NCBI GenBank assembly: GCA_037833965.1
Contig: AP031358.1
Location: 8,688,001 to 8,752,000 of the forward strand
Direction: 5' to 3'
Length of the DNA: 64,000 nucleotides
Source: Marchantia polymorpha subsp. ruderalis
Taxonomy: Eukaryota; Streptophyta; Marchantiopsida; Marchantiales; Marchantiaceae
Shown here piece after piece: positions 59,793-64,000 of the stretch. Numbering within the stretch: position 1 is the first letter of the stretch; each line of letters opens with the position of its first letter. A program made the position numbers and the translations under genes. The notes beneath the pieces are model-generated. The model was not told where the DNA came from and ran no database searches. It was given only the letters and a program-made list of their open reading frames with translations.

Positions 59793-62700
59793 ATATTTAA
59801 AAGCTAACGAAAGTTAATCTCCGATACACGAGAGCACAGAATCGTTAGTCTTCCTCATAAATATGGGAATGAGTCTGGACATCCGTAGAAGAGCGGAACC
59901 GATCTTCACCGATCGAGACAAGCTTGGAAGGCAACAAAGGCATGAGTTATTGACAAGAGTTAAGACTCGCAAAGACTTGAACAATGAAGTAAGCATGTAA
60001 AGTCACTGCTGGTTCACATCAACACACAGGGTTTGAAAAACGCGCTTGTGTCAGATTGTCACCAGAAATGCTATCGAGATTGTCTTTCACTCTAGTTCCT
60101 GAACATAGAGACTTCCTCTCAAATGGCACCTCCGGGACCCACCAAAGCTGCATGCTTGCTTGCTCCACGAGGTAAAGACATGTTTTGGTGCGGAAGACAG
60201 AACGTTGCTAGGTGCTGCTTCTCTACGTATGTTGGCTTCGTGCAGACATCCATGAAGACGAGTATCTTGACCGTGAAATGGCAACCTAGGCATGCATACA
60301 CGGAGTCCTCGTTTAACTGAATCTCAATTCAGTGGTAAATTCCAGTGCCAGAGATTGCCACATAGCACCCACTTTCCACGTTGTGTTCAGAAGTGGAGAA
60401 ATCTTCGTACAATGGAGCAAGCGTTCCTCCGAAGTCTAAAGTGGGTTAGAAACCCGAAACTGCGGAGAATCTTACGAAAGTGGATGCAAGGCGGTGGGCT
60501 ATGTAATCAGGAAAACGAGTCCCCCAGAACCATGTTACTCCACCACATGGTATTTATGTTGGTTTCCATCTTTCAACTTTTCATGCTGCGTGCGTTTTCT
60601 TAAACCTAATGCCGACATCGTGCTTATCAGATTTCCGTATCAGTGAGCTGAGCTTTCAGATGTTGCCGACGGTTCCATGTTGTCAATATTTTCTCTATAT
60701 AAATAACATATGTGCATAATTTTGTATTTGATACATTTTAATTCATCATTTGAATTTATGACTAGTTCTAAGACGATACTCTTGGGCTGCAAAGAGGATT
60801 CGGTTTCAGAATTAGACAACTTATACCTTTTTTTAATGTGGAAATGTGAAAGATTGATAATGTTTGAAAATGAATAAAGCTTAGAAAGAGTTCTGAATTT
60901 TAGGGAGATAATCAATTCTAGTATGCATCAAAGATTCCCATATGAGAAGGAGTCAAGATGTAGCCAAAAGAAGAGCAAGACCCCCTTATGATGAATTTTT
61001 TGAGAAATTATCTGCGAAATATCAATGTTCAAGGTTTTCGTGTACTATAGTTGATTGTCTGTTGATATGCATGGAGTTATGGCAAAAAGAAATCTTTCTT
61101 GCTAATTAATGTGAAAAGATGTTAACAGAAACTACTCGTCTGGGTGATATAGCCATTAAGAAATAGTGAATTTTTTATATGAATGTACTTTTTTTCAGCC
61201 TATTCCAATATCTACTTTTAAAGTTATTTTCAATATTTATGCATTGTAACGCAATACATTCTACATAATATCCAAACTTTAGTTGAAAACCAACTATGAT
61301 ACTACATTATGCACTAGCATACAAATAAACCACTAAGAAAGGAAAGGATTAAAAAATACAAACATCTCACGCTTCTTTGTCCATTGGATCGCAGCTCAAC
61401 CTATTGAGCGGTGAGTTAACACATTTAGATTCTGCATTGCTTGCTCAAAGCAGCCAATAATATGAAAATTATCATAAGAACCTGTTGTTGAAAATAATAA
61501 TCTGATTGAGCTGTTAATCTTTCCTAAGATACAATCGATATACCCGAAAACATTTGACATTGAGTATCCGTGATAGCATCGATATTTCTACAAAAGAAAT
61601 ATTGATTCTATCGCAATCCTTACTCAATTGCTTTTTCAAATGAACAATAACCCCTTGCGAGGTGAAGAGACCAATAAACACATAACATGATGGATAAATT
61701 GCCGCTTTAAGCAACCCCCGAGAGAAAAATGAAATTGCAGAACTCACGAAGGGAAATAATAAAGACAATGAGCATTCCAGGATGTATCTACTCAGCTTGC
61801 AATGTAAACTCCCATCCCATATGTAGTACCAGGGAGAGAGTGAACCCTTTTCAAGTGGTCAAGATGAGGTAAGTCGATTTGAATTTTCCTCTAGTCGACG
61901 CGGCCTGACTCGTTCGAGCCGGAAGTGAGTCGCGACGAAGAAGCTCCGACGCCCGTGGCGTCGCATCCATCGTCGGCGACACTTCCCTCGTCACGATCAT
62001 AAAATAAATCTACTCATAAGAGCAACGAAGACGTTCTACTCGTGGAGGATGTTTACACCGAGCGCAGCGTAATTAGATGTATGAGCGTTCCGCGATGCTG
62101 CACCGTCACGTCACATCTGCACGGACGAGCTCCCTTCCGCTTCCGTAAGAGACACGGCAAGGTCACGCACACCGTTCGTGCCCTCTGTGAAAGTGAAGAA
62201 AATCCAACCCAGTCCGAGGTCTCAAGACTCAAGATGTTGCTCGCACGTACCGTCCTTCACCCAATCCGAAGGCGCTGAGCCCCTTCGTGTGACTACGGAC
62301 AGACCGAGGCACAGATTCTTCGCTCTGCTTCGGTACTGCAGTCTTGCACTCTAGTCCTAGTTCAGTTCGTCCGGCCCGGGTCCGAACCTCATGTCCAAAC
62401 CCCACCACTTGTTTTCAAGCTCGACTTTGCAGTCCCACTTTCTGTTTCCCTACAAACCACGCAAGCGGTCGTTTCCGCTCGCACCAATCCTCGCCCATGT
62501 TTCATCGGATTAAGAACCTGACATAAACCGCCCGGAAAATCTGATGGCAGTATTTGTACACAGCAAAAATAAAATAGAATTACGTGTCAGTCTCCAATCC
62601 AGCACTACGGCCCTTGTCATCAGATGGTGTACTGGCTTGTGTGTCGCGTAATCTCATTTTAGTGTCCAGTGACACAATTCTCGTCTCTGGTCCAGTCAGT

Positions 62701-64000
62701 TGCTCTCTCAGTTGCTGGTCATTTGCAAGTCTTGCAGTTTAGGATATAGACAAAATATTACTGTACTTCAATGGTGACTATGTCGGAAATATTCCTCGCT
62801 AAAGACGACGACATTCAACGTTGATTGAATCAACGGGACGTCATCCGACCAATCGAAACAGATTCCACCATTTGGTATTTGTTCCTCCCAACGAAGTTTA
62901 AATATCTGACTAATTATCTGGAACTAAACCGTACCTATTCCACTTTCTTCTACTTCATAAACACTTCAACTTGACCCCCTTCAGTTCCTTCACTTTACGT
63001 GGATAGAAGGCAGTAGGATGTTCCAGTTAAGCCTATTAGGATGTTCTATATGAGTGTTTACAAAGATATATAAGGATTTTCGTACACAAACACAAGGAGC
63101 CAAAAAGCTCACTCTTATTTTGTAAAGAACTGTAGGTACCACCTTAGAGTTCTCGTGTCAAATTTCCTTAACTTTGAGGCCGGATATCAAAATCCAGCAA
63201 TAGTGACCACAAGCATGCATTTGCTCAGTGGGTGGTCGAGTGAGTTGATTCTTGACCATGTATCAAAATGCATCTGGTTTCCAACCAGGTTCAAGCGAAA
63301 CATGCATTGGAAGAGATTAGAGACATGGAGATGGTGGTGGTAGAGGAAGACAACGATTCCATCTGTCCTTTACTGTACTAGCAATGGAATTGGGAAATAC
63401 TCGATATGATCATGTACCGGCTTCTCAAGAGTTGTGGGCATCTTAGTGATAGCAGAGTAAGACATCGAGTCGATGATCTCATTTCCTGGGGACATGAAAT
63501 GTGACATCGCAGGTTCGGCTTGATAATGTGAAACTTTCGATCTTACACTTCAGGTCCATGTTCACGGGAAACCTTTCATATGTTCCTGAAGAAGGTTTTG
63601 CATTTTGTTGAAGGATATATAAGATCACACGACATATCACACCAACGATAATCACACCCAAATGGACTTATGGATGCAATTTGTTGGAAAATTCACTCCC
63701 GTCAGCCATACGGTAAATCGTGAATATGTGTCCATAAGCACGCAGTGAATCCTCGGGTACGGGCACTATGTGTTTGCTTACCTCTAGAGTCATTGAAGCC
63801 TTTGTAGATGGATTGCTGGGGCAGCTCCAGTGGTATGGTATCTAAGAACATGCTCGAATGTCACCAACATTTGCAAGAAAGGTTCGGTGGCTTGGTCACA
63901 ACACATCCCAACATCTTGTCGTAAACAACTCATATGTATGGAAAGAAGACTTTGTTAAAAAACGGGGGAATTTACGACCACATGATGAAGATCTAACTTT
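59793..64000. other. No gene recognised
   Basis: Mixed DNA, AT-rich near 60640-61500. GC-richer patches at 61890-62000 and 62040-62480 hold frames of 78 and 60 codons on the plus strand that I do not recognise. The window ends in unannotated sequence. Confidence 0.45.

Noticed and set aside
62042-62278. 78-codon basic frame, possibly a small host protein
   Set aside because: Rich in Arg and His with no family match, no splice context and no conserved motif that I can name.
1-64000. CRISPR array, bacterial operons or riboswitches
   Set aside because: The DNA is eukaryotic, with spliced genes. The 35-bp array at 3525-4000 is directly adjacent units without spacers, so it is a minisatellite.

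Overview
The window looks like nuclear DNA of a land plant. It carries a plant-type three-exon profilin gene, a plant-type tryptophan/tyrosine-permease-like transporter gene, plant Copia-type LTR fossils, L1-like LINEs, a Mutator-like inverted-repeat element and a scrap of mitochondrial nad7. The nad7 scrap runs without interruption across two places where, from memory, many land plants have group II introns. That would suit a liverwort, but an RNA-derived copy would look the same, so I only suggest a bryophyte and do not claim it.

Layout. 1-5.2 kb: AT-rich DNA with one decayed Copia-like LTR element (1220-4708) that contains a 35-bp minisatellite. 5.2-15.7 kb: a nest of LINEs. A minus-strand LINE (5186-7904 plus 13110-15705) is split by a plus-strand LINE of the same superfamily (7905-13109, flanked by ACAT duplications), which is itself split by an 858-bp insertion (10797-11654). 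15.7-19 kb: the profilin gene (minus strand). 19.4-25.4 kb: very AT-rich, with Copia fossils, a nad7 fragment and a 615-bp Mutator-like element with a perfect 10-bp target duplication. 26.2-28.2 kb: a 5'-truncated LINE of the same family. 28.7-30.7 kb: the transporter gene (plus strand). 30.7-64 kb: no gene I can support; it holds a second Copia-like LTR element (43631-46457), microsatellites, diverged tandem repeats and several strikingly good short palindromes.

The two host genes look independent: actin-monomer binding (profilin) and amino-acid transport across a membrane, possibly of the plastid. The rest is transposon biology. The most interesting object is the LINE family: an L1-like ORF1 protein (coiled coil, RRM-like domain, C-terminal domain, no zinc knuckle seen), an ORF2 with endonuclease, reverse transcriptase and a C-terminal Cys/His motif, a 5' region made of tandem monomers of about 164 bp arranged as about 327-bp dimers, and a 3' tail of TTACCAT-type heptamers instead of poly(A). 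All calls are from reading the sequence, with no database search.
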